Source: Treponema sp.
GTDB lineage: Bacteria > Spirochaetota > Spirochaetia > Treponematales > Breznakiellaceae
Length of the DNA: 41,448 nucleotides
Assembly: GCA_009784775.1 (NCBI GenBank)
Contig: WQXQ01000007.1
Coordinates: 1 to 41,448 of the forward strand
Direction: 5' to 3'
In this document: positions 25,490 through 33,754 of the stretch, one piece after another
Numbering within the stretch: position 1 is the first letter of the stretch
Layout of the letters: each line of letters opens with the position of its first letter
Translations under genes and position numbers: made by a program
The notes under the pieces: generated by a model
Seen by the model: the letters and a program-made list of their open reading frames with translations, nothing else
The model's database searches: none
What the model was told of the DNA's origin: nothing

Positions 25490-27565
25490 GTGAGTTACAC
25501 AACAGACCAAATCAAAAATGTCGCTATCGCCGGGCATGGACAGACCGGTAAAACCACCCTATTTGAGCATTTGTTGTTTACCGGAGGGGTGATCCCAAGG
25601 GCGGAACCGCTGGAATCCGGTAAAACGGTCAGCGATTCCAGTCCCGAAGAAATTGAACGGAAGATTTCGATCCATGCCGCAATGGGCCATGTGGAACGAA
25701 ATGGCACAAAAATCAACTTTTTTGACACTCCCGGGTCGTCAGATTTTACCGGAAACGTAATTTCCAGCTTCCGGGCTTCGGAATTTGCCCTGCTCATGGT
25801 GGACGGCCGTTCCGGAGTACAGATTGAAACCGTTAAGCTGTGGCGAATTTTGGATGAAAAACCAAGAGGTGTTTTTATTACCAAGCTGGATAATGACCAG
25901 GCGGATTTTAACAAGGCTCTTGCCGATATAAAGGAAAAATTCAAGGTTGATCCGGTTCCGGTCACCTTGCCCATGGGAAGCGGGGGCGCGTTCAAAGGCG
26001 TTATCGACATACTGCATGACAAGGCATATTTGACCGGCGGTGACGCTGTTGAAAAAGAATGTCCCATCCCGGATGAATTTAAGGATGCAGCGGCAGCGGC
26101 GCGGGAAAGACTGATTGAAGCAGCCGCCGATGGCGATGACACTTTGATGGATATGTACCTTGAACAGGGCTCCCTTTCACCGGAAGAAATGAAAAAAGGA
26201 CTGATTGCGGCTCTGGCACAAAATAAATATGTTCCCGCCTTTGCCGGCGTACCGCTCAAAAATGCCGGTATTGTACCGTTAATTGATTTTATCGCCAATG
26301 CGGGCCCCAACCCCCGAACGGCAAAAGACGCCGTGCTTGACGCTGAAGGCAAGGAAACCGAGGCTGCGCTGGATCCCGATAAGCCTGTTTCGGCATTGGT
26401 TATCAAAACCACCTATGATCAATTCTCCGGAAAACTTTCATGGGTAAAGGTTATTACGGGCAAACTGACTGCGGATTCCGAAGTCTTTAATCTTTCAGAA
26501 GGCAAAAAAGAACGTCTCGGCAAGATCTACACCTGCCAGGGTAAAAAACTGGAAGAAATACGGGAACTGACCGCCGGCGATGTAGGCATTATCACCAAAT
26601 CCGCCACTCTAAAAACAAACGATACGATAGCCGCAACGGACAGCGCCCAAAGTTTTGCTCCTCTGCGCCTGCCTGAACCAGTCCATTCGGTTGCAGTGAA
26701 CGCAACAGCCAAAAAGGACGACGACAAACTTGGTGAATTCCTGGTACGCGCCGCGGAAGAAGACAAAACATTCCGCTATGTGTTCAACGGCGAAACCAAA
26801 GAAACGGTTATTTCCGGCATGGGCGAATTGCAGATTGGCATTATTCTGGACAAAATAAAAACCAACCAAAAAATTGAAGTTGAAACCCGCGTTCCCAAAA
26901 TTGCCTACCGGGAAACGATTACCAAAAAAGCCAACGCCGAATATACCCACAAAAAACAGACCGGCGGTCACGGCCAGTACGGCAAAGTCATGTTGGAAAT
27001 TGCCCCCCTTCCCCGCGGAGAAAATTACCAGTTTGTCTGGGCAATTTTTGGCGGATCAATACCCAAGAATTATCAGCCCGGCGTGGAAAAAGGCATTATA
27101 GAAGGGAAGGCTCATGGTACCATGGCACAATACCCGGTTGTAGATGTTGAAGTAAAGATAACCGACGGTAAATACCATCCGGTTGATTCATCGGAATTAT
27201 CGTTTAAGCTGGCGGCCCGCAATGCGTTCCGTGAAGCCATGCGCCAGGCCGGCCCCACCCTGCTGGAACCGATCATGACCCTGACAGTCTATGTCGAAGA
27301 AAAGTATTTGGGCGATGTCATGAGTGACCTGTCCGGCAAACGGGGTAAAATCCTTGGTCAGGATTCGGTGGGCGGCATTGCGGAAATCCGCGCCGAGGTT
27401 CCCCAGGCGGAGCTCCTCCGTTATTCGATAGACCTGCGCTCAATTACCTCCGGCACCGGCTCTTTCACCGTAGCATTCAGTCACTACTCCCCCATTTCAG
27501 GCCGCATCGCCGACGATGTCATCAAAGCAAGAGAGTCCTTCAAGCTGCAAGAGGCGGACGAATAA
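25490..27565 (+). CDS. EF-G-like translational GTPase, second-family paralogue
   Basis: The start is GTG 25490 after AGAAAGGAG; 691 residues. G1 is GHGQTGKT (residues 15-22), G3 is DTPGSSDF (79-86) and G4 is TKLDND (about 130). In true EF-G, G3 is DTPGHVDF and the His is needed for ribosome-triggered GTP hydrolysis; here it is Ser83. Domains II-V follow in EF-G order, including KKQTGGHGQYGKV of domain IV and a C-terminal YVEEKYLGDVMSDLSGKRG. This points to the EF-G II/FusA2 group of paralogues rather than the main elongation factor. Many bacteria carry these as extra copies with weak or no translocation activity. A role in recycling or stress translation is inferred. Confidence 0.9.
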   Translation: MSYTTDQIKNVAIAGHGQTGKTTLFEHLLFTGGVIPRAEPLESGKTVSDSSPEEIERKISIHAAMGHVERNGTKINFFDTPGSSDFTGNVISSFRASEFALLMVDGRSGVQIETVKLWRILDEKPRGVFITKLDNDQADFNKALADIKEKFKVDPVPVTLPMGSGGAFKGVIDILHDKAYLTGGDAVEKECPIPDEFKDAAAAARERLIEAAADGDDTLMDMYLEQGSLSPEEMKKGLIAALAQNKYVPAFAGVPLKNAGIVPLIDFIANAGPNPRTAKDAVLDAEGKETEAALDPDKPVSALVIKTTYDQFSGKLSWVKVITGKLTADSEVFNLSEGKKERLGKIYTCQGKKLEEIRELTAGDVGIITKSATLKTNDTIAATDSAQSFAPLRLPEPVHSVAVNATAKKDDDKLGEFLVRAAEEDKTFRYVFNGETKETVISGMGELQIGIILDKIKTNQKIEVETRVPKIAYRETITKKANAEYTHKKQTGGHGQYGKVMLEIAPLPRGENYQFVWAIFGGSIPKNYQPGVEKGIIEGKAHGTMAQYPVVDVEVKITDGKYHPVDSSELSFKLAARNAFREAMRQAGPTLLEPIMTLTVYVEEKYLGDVMSDLSGKRGKILGQDSVGGIAEIRAEVPQAELLRYSIDLRSITSGTGSFTVAFSHYSPISGRIADDVIKARESFKLQEADE

Positions 27566-27579
27566 GAGCATATTCGAAT

Positions 27580-27722
27580 TTCATCACGCAGAGGCGCGGA
27601 GGCGCAGAGAACGCAGAGGTTAAGAAAAGTGGAGGGCGGCATATTAAGAAATAACGCTGATTTCCCCCTTTTCTTCCTCTTCCTTTGCGTTCTCTGCGCC
27701 TCTGCGCCTCCGCGAGAAAAAT
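27580..27722. repeat. Palindromic intergenic repeat, copy 1
   Basis: An interrupted inverted repeat. The left arm, with GCAGAGGCGCGGAGGCGCAG, pairs imperfectly with the right arm, with CTGCGCCTCTGCGCCTCCGC. The arms are tandem 7-9 base units of the type GCGCAGAG. The centre (27620-27657) is 34/38 identical to the centre of copy 2 at 35557-35594. It fills most of the 189-base space between two codirectional genes and would form a long hairpin in the transcript. It contains no gene. Confidence 0.75.
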
Positions 27723-27754
27723 AGGGAGTAAAATATTTTAAACAGGAGCTTACT

Positions 27755-29698
27755 ATGGATAAAAAAATGTGTAAACCGATGATTAATTTTGCGGTTTGTG
27801 TGTTGATTACGCTTGCGTGTGCGGGGCTGGCGTCGATTGTGGTGTCCGGCTTTGGCAGTGTTGCCATCGAAACCGGTTTTATTGAGCCGGAACACAGTCT
27901 TGCCGCAAACGGCCTTCCGGTTCGCATTGCGTATAAATTGTACAGACCCAAATTGTCATCATCCGTCCCGGCTCCGGCGGTACTGGCGATGCACGGTTAT
28001 CAGAATGATAAGGAAACCAATGCCGCTTTTTGCATTGAGCTAGCACGGCGGGGTATCGTTGTCCTGTCGGTTGATCTCTATGGCCATGGCGAAAGCAGTC
28101 CGGGATTCCGGGGACGGGGCTGGGGTCAATATAGCATTAAAAATCTGGAAAAACCGCTTTCCGGTCCCCAGCGGTTTCTTACCATGATAACCTTTAGCAT
28201 ACTGGATTTTTTCCGCCCCGAAATTGCAGCCGGTGTAGCCGACAGTTCCATGGGCGGAAAAAGCGCCTGGCTTTTTCTGAGAAATCTTCCCTATGTAGAT
28301 GAATCCAGAATGGGCCTGACCGGTCATTCCATGGGAACCTGGGCTTCGTGGTCGGTGGCGGCTGACTTCCCCGAACACAGGGCAATAGTACTGCAGTGCG
28401 GTGAAGTCATTCCGCTGACTCACTACGATTCTGAAAACATTACATTTAACAATGTACTGCTCCTGCAAGCCCGCTATGATGAGTTTGAGAATTTCCGGGA
28501 TTACGGCCTGCATATACTGGGCCTTGAAAAAACGCCGGTGCGCTATCATGATTTTATGGGACAGGATGAGCCGGTTGAATGGAACAGGACATACGGCTCT
28601 TTTGATGACGGCAGCGCCCGGCGCATGGAATTGCTGCAAACCAATCATCGCCTGGTTACCCATGACAAACATGGCATGACTGCATCCATGGAATGGTTTA
28701 CTGCTGCTTTGGGTGTTACCAGCAGCTTTGCCGCCTCGAATCATATCTATATGCTCAAGGAAATTCTGGTTCTTCTTGCCATGCTTTCGGCATTGGTTTC
28801 CATGCTGCCCCTCTTTTTGATTCTTACCCAATTTAAATTCTTTGCGCCGCTTGCCATACCTTTGGCCGAAAAACCAAAAACACTTTCTCTCAAAAAGCGC
28901 CGAACTGCCGCCATTATCGCCATACTCGTCAGCGCATTGACCTTTCCTTTCCTCACCCAGCTTGGTCACGGGCTGTTACCCTTGCCTGAAAATGTGTTTC
29001 GCATGACTATAGGCAACGGTTTTATCACCTGGCTGACGTTCCTTATGCTCGTGTCGCTTTGTATGCTGCTCTACTGGTTCAAAAAAGGCGCCGGCAAACA
29101 GGACGGATGGACTGCAAGCGATTTAGGGCTTGCGGAAAAAACCATTCCCCGCGCAATTCTTGCGGCGTTTATCTTAACCGGATCCATGTATGCGCTGCTC
29201 TGCATCAGCGTGGCGATCTTTAAACTGGACTTCCGGTTCATTTGGCCATTTTTCAGGCCGTTTACTCCGGTGCGTTTTGGCCAGTTTTTGCTCTACCTGC
29301 CGTTTTACGTGGCGTTCTTTACCGTTAACGCGGGCGTTAGGCTCTACGGTCAAATGCGTCTTCCCGAAATTGCCCAGGGCAAACCTTCCCAGCCTATTCT
29401 TACCCAGCTTGCCTGGTGGGGCTACAGTGTTCTGATAATGCTGGGCGGCCTATTTCTCATAGCCCTGATCGAATATATTCCCTTCTTTTTGGGTATGGGT
29501 CCCGGCGCCGATCTGCTGTTCTCCTCCCTTTTCGGCGGGCCTTTTATGTCGGTATTGATTCTTCTTATTCCCCAGTTTGCGCTGTTCTTCTTTTTCTCAA
29601 CCTGGTTTTTCCGGAAAAGCGGCACTGTCTACACCGGCTCTTTGGTAATTGCCATTCTTGCCTGCTGGGTTTTAACAGGCGGATCGGCAGTGTTTTAA
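27755..29698 (+). CDS. Alpha/beta hydrolase fused to a polytopic membrane domain
   Basis: A 647-residue protein with AGGAGC before ATG 27755. A first membrane helix (about residues 9-32) leads to an alpha/beta-hydrolase domain (about 50-320) with the nucleophile elbow GHSMG (Ser192), Asp242 in ARYDEF and His306 in DKHGMT: a full triad. The oxyanion part MHGYQNDKE is near residue 75. From about residue 330 to the end there are seven or more membrane segments. This arrangement suits a hydrolase exposed outside the cytoplasmic membrane and anchored by a channel-like tail. The substrate is unknown; an ester or peptide is possible. The stop overlaps the methyltransferase start (TAATG). Confidence 0.8.
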   Translation: MDKKMCKPMINFAVCVLITLACAGLASIVVSGFGSVAIETGFIEPEHSLAANGLPVRIAYKLYRPKLSSSVPAPAVLAMHGYQNDKETNAAFCIELARRGIVVLSVDLYGHGESSPGFRGRGWGQYSIKNLEKPLSGPQRFLTMITFSILDFFRPEIAAGVADSSMGGKSAWLFLRNLPYVDESRMGLTGHSMGTWASWSVAADFPEHRAIVLQCGEVIPLTHYDSENITFNNVLLLQARYDEFENFRDYGLHILGLEKTPVRYHDFMGQDEPVEWNRTYGSFDDGSARRMELLQTNHRLVTHDKHGMTASMEWFTAALGVTSSFAASNHIYMLKEILVLLAMLSALVSMLPLFLILTQFKFFAPLAIPLAEKPKTLSLKKRRTAAIIAILVSALTFPFLTQLGHGLLPLPENVFRMTIGNGFITWLTFLMLVSLCMLLYWFKKGAGKQDGWTASDLGLAEKTIPRAILAAFILTGSMYALLCISVAIFKLDFRFIWPFFRPFTPVRFGQFLLYLPFYVAFFTVNAGVRLYGQMRLPEIAQGKPSQPILTQLAWWGYSVLIMLGGLFLIALIEYIPFFLGMGPGADLLFSSLFGGPFMSVLILLIPQFALFFFFSTWFFRKSGTVYTGSLVIAILACWVLTGGSAVF

Positions 29699-30489
29699 TG
29701 CACGCAAAAGATTTTACTCCGTTTTATAAATCAAAGGATGCGGTGATTTTTTACGGAGATTGTCTGGAAATATTACGTTCTCTTCCGGAAAATTCCATAG
29801 ATATGATTTTTGCCGATCCTCCCTATATGTTATCAAATGACGGACTGACATGCCAAAACGGAAAGATGGTAAATGTTAACAAGGGAAAATGGGATAAAAG
29901 TTATGGTTTTGAACACGATACAATATTTCATAATGATTGGATTTCCGCTTGCCGTTGTATCTTAAAGCCGGAAGGTACTATTTGGATTTCCGGCACATAT
30001 CACAGTATTTATCAATGCGGTTATCTTCTGCAAAAAAATAACTTTCACATTTTAAATGATATTACATGGTTCAAACCAAATGCGCCGCCCAATTTAAGCT
30101 GCCGTTTTTTTACCGCATCACATGAAACGCTTCTTTGGGCCCGCAAGGATAAAAATGCGAAACATACATTTAATTACGACGCAATGAAGAACGGGCTTTT
30201 TCCTGAAGATACTTTAAAAAAAGAAAACACGCAAATGCGATCGGTTTGGTCCATAACAACTTCCAAAAAAGATGAAAAAAAACATGGAAAACATCCTACC
30301 CAAAAACCATTGGATCTTCTAAAACGCATTATTCTTGCATCAACCAATGAAAACGCTATTGTACTGGATCCTTTTTGCGGAAGCGGAACAACAGGCGTTG
30401 CCTGCGGGCATTTACACAGATCATTTGTTGGCATTGAAACCGAAAAACATTACTGTGATTTAGCAAAAAAACGATTATCAGAATTGTAA
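29698..30489 (+). CDS. DNA adenine methyltransferase, beta class, DpnA-like
   Basis: A 263-residue enzyme starting at ATG 29698, overlapping the hydrolase stop. Catalytic motif IV is FADPPYML (residues 38-45) and the SAM-binding motif I is DPFCGSGTTG (224-233). The order (IV before I) is that of the beta class, which makes N6-methyladenine or N4-methylcytosine. The sequence between them (WISGTYHSIY, APPNLSCRFFTASHETLLWARK, GKHPTQKPLDLL) matches what I remember of DpnA (M2.DpnII), which modifies the A in GATC, including single-stranded DNA. GATC is therefore a reasonable guess. No restriction enzyme gene is beside it, so it looks orphan. Confidence 0.85.
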   Translation: MHAKDFTPFYKSKDAVIFYGDCLEILRSLPENSIDMIFADPPYMLSNDGLTCQNGKMVNVNKGKWDKSYGFEHDTIFHNDWISACRCILKPEGTIWISGTYHSIYQCGYLLQKNNFHILNDITWFKPNAPPNLSCRFFTASHETLLWARKDKNAKHTFNYDAMKNGLFPEDTLKKENTQMRSVWSITTSKKDEKKHGKHPTQKPLDLLKRIILASTNENAIVLDPFCGSGTTGVACGHLHRSFVGIETEKHYCDLAKKRLSEL

Positions 30490-30490
30490 A

Positions 30491-30517
30491 CATCAGGCCG
30501 CCCCCGGCGGCCTGATG
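30491..30517. terminator. Strong hairpin between convergent methyltransferase and cyclase genes
   Basis: CATCAGGCCGCC and GGCGGCCTGATG form a perfect 12-bp stem around a three-base loop (CCC). There is little T-run on the plus-strand side. It lies between two convergent stop codons, so it probably ends transcripts from both sides, perhaps as a 3' end stabiliser. Confidence 0.7.
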
Positions 30518-30524
30518 TGCTATT

Positions 30525-32930
30525 CTATTTCTCGGTTAAATTATCAACGCCGTCATCCCATACCGCATCATCAAGGGGTGTTGCAAGGTATTTCTGGCAG
30601 CGATCATAATATTTTTTCGCGACAAGATCGTTTTCATCCCGCTGGTAAATTGTTCTGAAAATATTTCCTGCGGCAAGAAAATCCTTTTGTTCATACAGGG
30701 CAAATCCCTGTTCCCAGCTTTTCACCATTTCCAGCAATTCCGGCGAGGCAAGATTCTTAACATCCAGCAATTCATATAAACGCAGAGGGGTGTTAATGCC
30801 TACTACACGGACGCGGCTAAGGGGACGCAGTACAAATTCATCGCCTATCTGATTTCTGGTATATTCACTTATCAAAGTGCCGCCGGTATTGTACTGTTTG
30901 TTTACTCCTTCAAGCCGGGCGGCAAGATTTACCGCATTACCCATTATGGTATAGTCCATTTTACTGGGAGTTCCCATGTTGCCGACAACCATGCTGCCCG
31001 AATTAATGCCCAGGCGGGTAAACAGGGGACAGGGATCATTGGGACTTTTCAATATGCCTTTCTTTGTCATTACATCCAATACCATATCAGTGACAAGCCC
31101 CTGTTCAAGCGCTTCGCGGTTAATGTCTACCTCGGCTCTTTTCATCATTACGGCCGATTTGCAGGCCAGGCTGGCGTGGTTGTCAAAATGTACCGGCGCT
31201 CCAAAAAAGGCGATTATTGCGTCACCTTCATACTTGTCAATGGTTCCCTGATTTTCAAGCACGATATTACTCATTCTGGTCAGATAGAAATTGAGCAATT
31301 CTACCAGTTTTGTGGGATCACCAAGCGCTTCTGAAATGGTTGAAAAAGCGCGGACATCGGTAAAAATCGCCGTCATCTCGCGTTTTTCACCGCCAAGTTT
31401 AAGCTGCGAAGGATCGGCGATAATCTGATCAATGACTTTCGGCGAAAGGTACTGGCTGAATGCCGATTTTATAAAACGTTTTTGATTGCCTTCAGTCGCA
31501 TAGTTGTACAGAATGACCGTTATAAAAGCGCCGATGATTCCCGCAAGATAGGTTACCATGGGAAGCCACACTCCCCCCTGATCATAGGCGATAAATGAAG
31601 AAGCAATGACCGCAATTACCAAAGAGCTTATGCCCCCAACCAAAAGTGAGATGCGGTGCAAAAGCAACGCAAACAGTACGGTCAGCGCCACTGCCGCCAG
31701 CAGAAGAACCAGATTTAACCATTGCGGGCTTTCGCGGATAAAATCTCCCTGGAGCAGGTTGTCCAGCATGGTAATATGACAGCCCATTCCCGGATAGAGT
31801 ACGGAAACCGGCGAGCTGAAAATATCATACAACCCCGGCGCGAAAAAGCCAAAGAACACATAGGCGTCTCTGAAATTATCGGGAGAAAGCAACGGTTCTT
31901 TGCCCTGCTCCCATTCCTCGGCGCTTCGTAAAATATCCATAGCTCTGTAGGGATGATACCGATCCAGTTCTCCCCGGTAACGCAGCAAGGTCAGACCGTT
32001 TTTATCTACCGGTATGGAATAGGTATCCCATTCAAGCACACTGTTTTCTTTGTTGTAGTGAACGGTCCGTTCCGCTCCGGAAACCATCAGCATGGCGCTG
32101 GAAAGCCCTGGAACTGCTCTCTCGTCAAACAGGGTAAAGAGCTTCATGCGCCGGATAATACCGTCAGAGTCTGCTTTTCCGGTAACGCTTCCCAAAGCCC
32201 CGGCAGCATTCCTGAGTTCGGGAATGGGAAATTGCGCGCGAACTCCATCGCCAATGTCAAAACAATCCAGCAATGTATCAAAATTGCGAGGATGGAACAG
32301 GGGCGAATCAAAACCATCCGGCCAGGAAAGGATGCTCCCGGTTTGGCTTGAAAAAAAGACCGCCTGCACTACTTTGCCGTAATCTTCTTCGGCCTTGACA
32401 AAAGAAGCGTCATCTTCCCGGGCGCTTAGACTGGCAAGATTGGCCACTATTCCACTGAATAATGACGGCATTACTTCCCTTGCTTGCTGCCCTGCGGCAA
32501 TGGCAAATTGCGCCGCTGCCAGATCGTTGACGGTTTCATCAATTATCTGATCCTGTCTGGCATTACGGTAAATGGAAGGCTCGGAGAAAAGGACGTCAAA
32601 TGCAAGCGCTTTTGCACTGCCCAAATTCATATAATTAACCACTTCGGCGTATGCCTGCCTTGGCCAGGGCCACCCCCAGCCCCGAACCTCCTGCGCCCAG
32701 TCAAGGCAGTCCTGTGTCAGCAGGATTACAATAATGTCATCCGAAGGCCGGGTTGAGGAGGCAAAAAACCTGACACGAAGATCATAGGATTTATACTCCA
32801 GGAACCGGAACGCTCCTCCAATGTGCAACAGGCTGACTATTATAAAAGTCAGTATTGCAATAGTTAATGCGGCAACTGGTTTACTTGTTTTTTTATGTTT
32901 CTTTTTCTTCATAGTATATATATGTACCAT
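30525..32930 (-). CDS. CHASE2-domain membrane adenylate/guanylate cyclase
   Basis: An 801-residue protein if started at ATG 32930, or 795 from ATG 32912 (MKKKKHKKTSK); neither has a clear ribosome binding site. One membrane helix (about residues 20-42) is followed by a large extracytoplasmic CHASE2 sensor (about 45-400; KSYDLRVRF ... FDVLFSE ... FFGFFAPGLYD). Three helices (about 410-480) lead to the class III cyclase: TAIFTDVRAFSTISEAL, KYEGDAIIAFFGAPV and INSGSMVVGNMGTPSKMDYTIMGNAVNLAARLEG. This is the usual CHASE2-3TM-cyclase arrangement of spirochaetes and cyanobacteria. The C-terminal tail is TPR-like. It is the second cyclase in the window and is divergent from the HigA-H1 gene. Confidence 0.92.
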   Translation of the reverse strand: MVHIYTMKKKKHKKTSKPVAALTIAILTFIIVSLLHIGGAFRFLEYKSYDLRVRFFASSTRPSDDIIVILLTQDCLDWAQEVRGWGWPWPRQAYAEVVNYMNLGSAKALAFDVLFSEPSIYRNARQDQIIDETVNDLAAAQFAIAAGQQAREVMPSLFSGIVANLASLSAREDDASFVKAEEDYGKVVQAVFFSSQTGSILSWPDGFDSPLFHPRNFDTLLDCFDIGDGVRAQFPIPELRNAAGALGSVTGKADSDGIIRRMKLFTLFDERAVPGLSSAMLMVSGAERTVHYNKENSVLEWDTYSIPVDKNGLTLLRYRGELDRYHPYRAMDILRSAEEWEQGKEPLLSPDNFRDAYVFFGFFAPGLYDIFSSPVSVLYPGMGCHITMLDNLLQGDFIRESPQWLNLVLLLAAVALTVLFALLLHRISLLVGGISSLVIAVIASSFIAYDQGGVWLPMVTYLAGIIGAFITVILYNYATEGNQKRFIKSAFSQYLSPKVIDQIIADPSQLKLGGEKREMTAIFTDVRAFSTISEALGDPTKLVELLNFYLTRMSNIVLENQGTIDKYEGDAIIAFFGAPVHFDNHASLACKSAVMMKRAEVDINREALEQGLVTDMVLDVMTKKGILKSPNDPCPLFTRLGINSGSMVVGNMGTPSKMDYTIMGNAVNLAARLEGVNKQYNTGGTLISEYTRNQIGDEFVLRPLSRVRVVGINTPLRLYELLDVKNLASPELLEMVKSWEQGFALYEQKDFLAAGNIFRTIYQRDENDLVAKKYYDRCQKYLATPLDDAVWDDGVDNLTEK

Positions 32931-32942
32931 ATTTCTTTTATT

Positions 32943-32966
32943 TATGCTACTGCTTATTATGCTACT
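32943..32966. repeat. Direct repeats upstream of the HigA-H1-like gene
   Basis: TATGCTACT occurs at 32943-32951 and again at 32958-32966, 15 bases apart, in the control region shared by the CHASE2 cyclase and the HigA-H1 gene. It is a possible operator; the period is not a full helical turn, so this is tentative. Confidence 0.3.
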
Positions 32967-33023
32967 AGACTAATTATCAGTAATATGATAGCATTAGGGA
33001 TATTATTAACTAAAGGAGTGATT

Positions 33024-33662
33024 ATGCCTAAAACACTACAGGCCCCCGGACCTTTTCTCAAGCTCATGCTGGAAAAGTACAAACTGAACCCGTTCAAACT
33101 TTCAAAGGACATTGGTTTAAGCCAATCAGCGGTACGTCTGATAACCATCGGAGAAACCAAAATTACGGTTCCTGTCGCAATGAGGTTGGCGAAATACTTT
33201 AACACCAATCCGGAATTTTGGCTGTCCATGCAAATGAAATGGGATATTGCCGAAGCATCAAGGGACAAAGCTCTGATGAACATCATAAAAAACATTTCCA
33301 GGGTTGAAAAAGGCACTGCAAGCGGCGGAGACAAGAAACCTGCGGCGAAAAAAGCTGCTGCCGCAAAGAAACCTGCAAAGAAAAAACCCGCTGCAAAGAA
33401 AAAAGCCGGAAAGAAGCCTGTTGCCAAGAAAAAGGCTGCAAAAAAGCCTGTTGCCAAGAAAAAAGCGGTAAAGAAAACCGCCGCAAAGAAACCCGTTACC
33501 AGGAAAAAAGCCGTAGCCGCGAAAAAACCTGTTGCCAGGAAAAAAGTCGCAGCTAAAAAGAAGCCTGTTGCGAAAAAGAAAGTCGTTGCAAAAAAAGTAA
33601 CCAGAAAAACCGCCGTAAAAGCCAAAAAACCCGCTCGCGGCCGCTCAGGAAAGAAGAAATAA
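33024..33662 (+). CDS. HigA-like helix-turn-helix protein with a histone-H1-like tail
   Basis: The start is ATG 33024 after AAAGGAG; 212 residues. Residues about 1-85 form a HigA/VapI-type XRE domain (PGPFLKLMLEKYKLNPFKLS, SQSAVRLITIGETKITVPVAMRLAKYFN, PEFWLSMQMKWDI). From about residue 100 to the end the protein is almost only Lys, Ala, Pro, Val and Arg in repeated KKPVAKKKA-type units, as in histone H1, bacterial Hc1 and AlgP tails. The two parts share one frame and no break. No HigB toxin gene is adjacent, so a toxin-antitoxin role is doubtful. I infer a nucleoid-associated DNA-binding or bridging protein that retains sequence preference from its HTH. Confidence 0.85.
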   Translation: MPKTLQAPGPFLKLMLEKYKLNPFKLSKDIGLSQSAVRLITIGETKITVPVAMRLAKYFNTNPEFWLSMQMKWDIAEASRDKALMNIIKNISRVEKGTASGGDKKPAAKKAAAAKKPAKKKPAAKKKAGKKPVAKKKAAKKPVAKKKAVKKTAAKKPVTRKKAVAAKKPVARKKVAAKKKPVAKKKVVAKKVTRKTAVKAKKPARGRSGKKK

Positions 33663-33679
33663 GGATAAAAACTTAGGAA

Positions 33680-33736
33680 ATTTTACCACGAACCACACAA
33701 ACCAACACGAATATTTGTGTTGGTTTGTGGTAAAAT
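33680..33736. repeat. Long hairpin between convergent genes
   Basis: ATTTTACCAC (33680-33689) and AAACCAACAC (33699-33708) together pair with GTGTTGGTTTGTGGTAAAAT (33717-33736), leaving a nine-base bulge in the left arm. The stem is 20 bp, ending in a T-containing flank on each side. The position between the HigA-H1 gene and the convergent acyl-CoA synthetase gene suggests a bidirectional terminator. The repeated ACCACxAACC units make it a candidate member of a dispersed repeat family. Confidence 0.6.
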
Positions 33737-33754
33737 AATGATGAAAAATTTTAC

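Noticed and set aside
27566-27754. Small gene or riboswitch upstream of the hydrolase
   Set aside because: The stretch is explained by the palindromic repeat, which has a second copy in an unrelated context.
32957-33625. Long antisense frame rich in Phe and Ala opposite the HigA-H1 gene
   Set aside because: It is the mirror of Lys/Ala codons (AAG/AAA and GCx) and has no start signal.
33024-33662. Antitoxin of a HigBA toxin-antitoxin pair
   Set aside because: No HigB-like toxin gene lies on either side, and the long basic tail does not fit an antitoxin.
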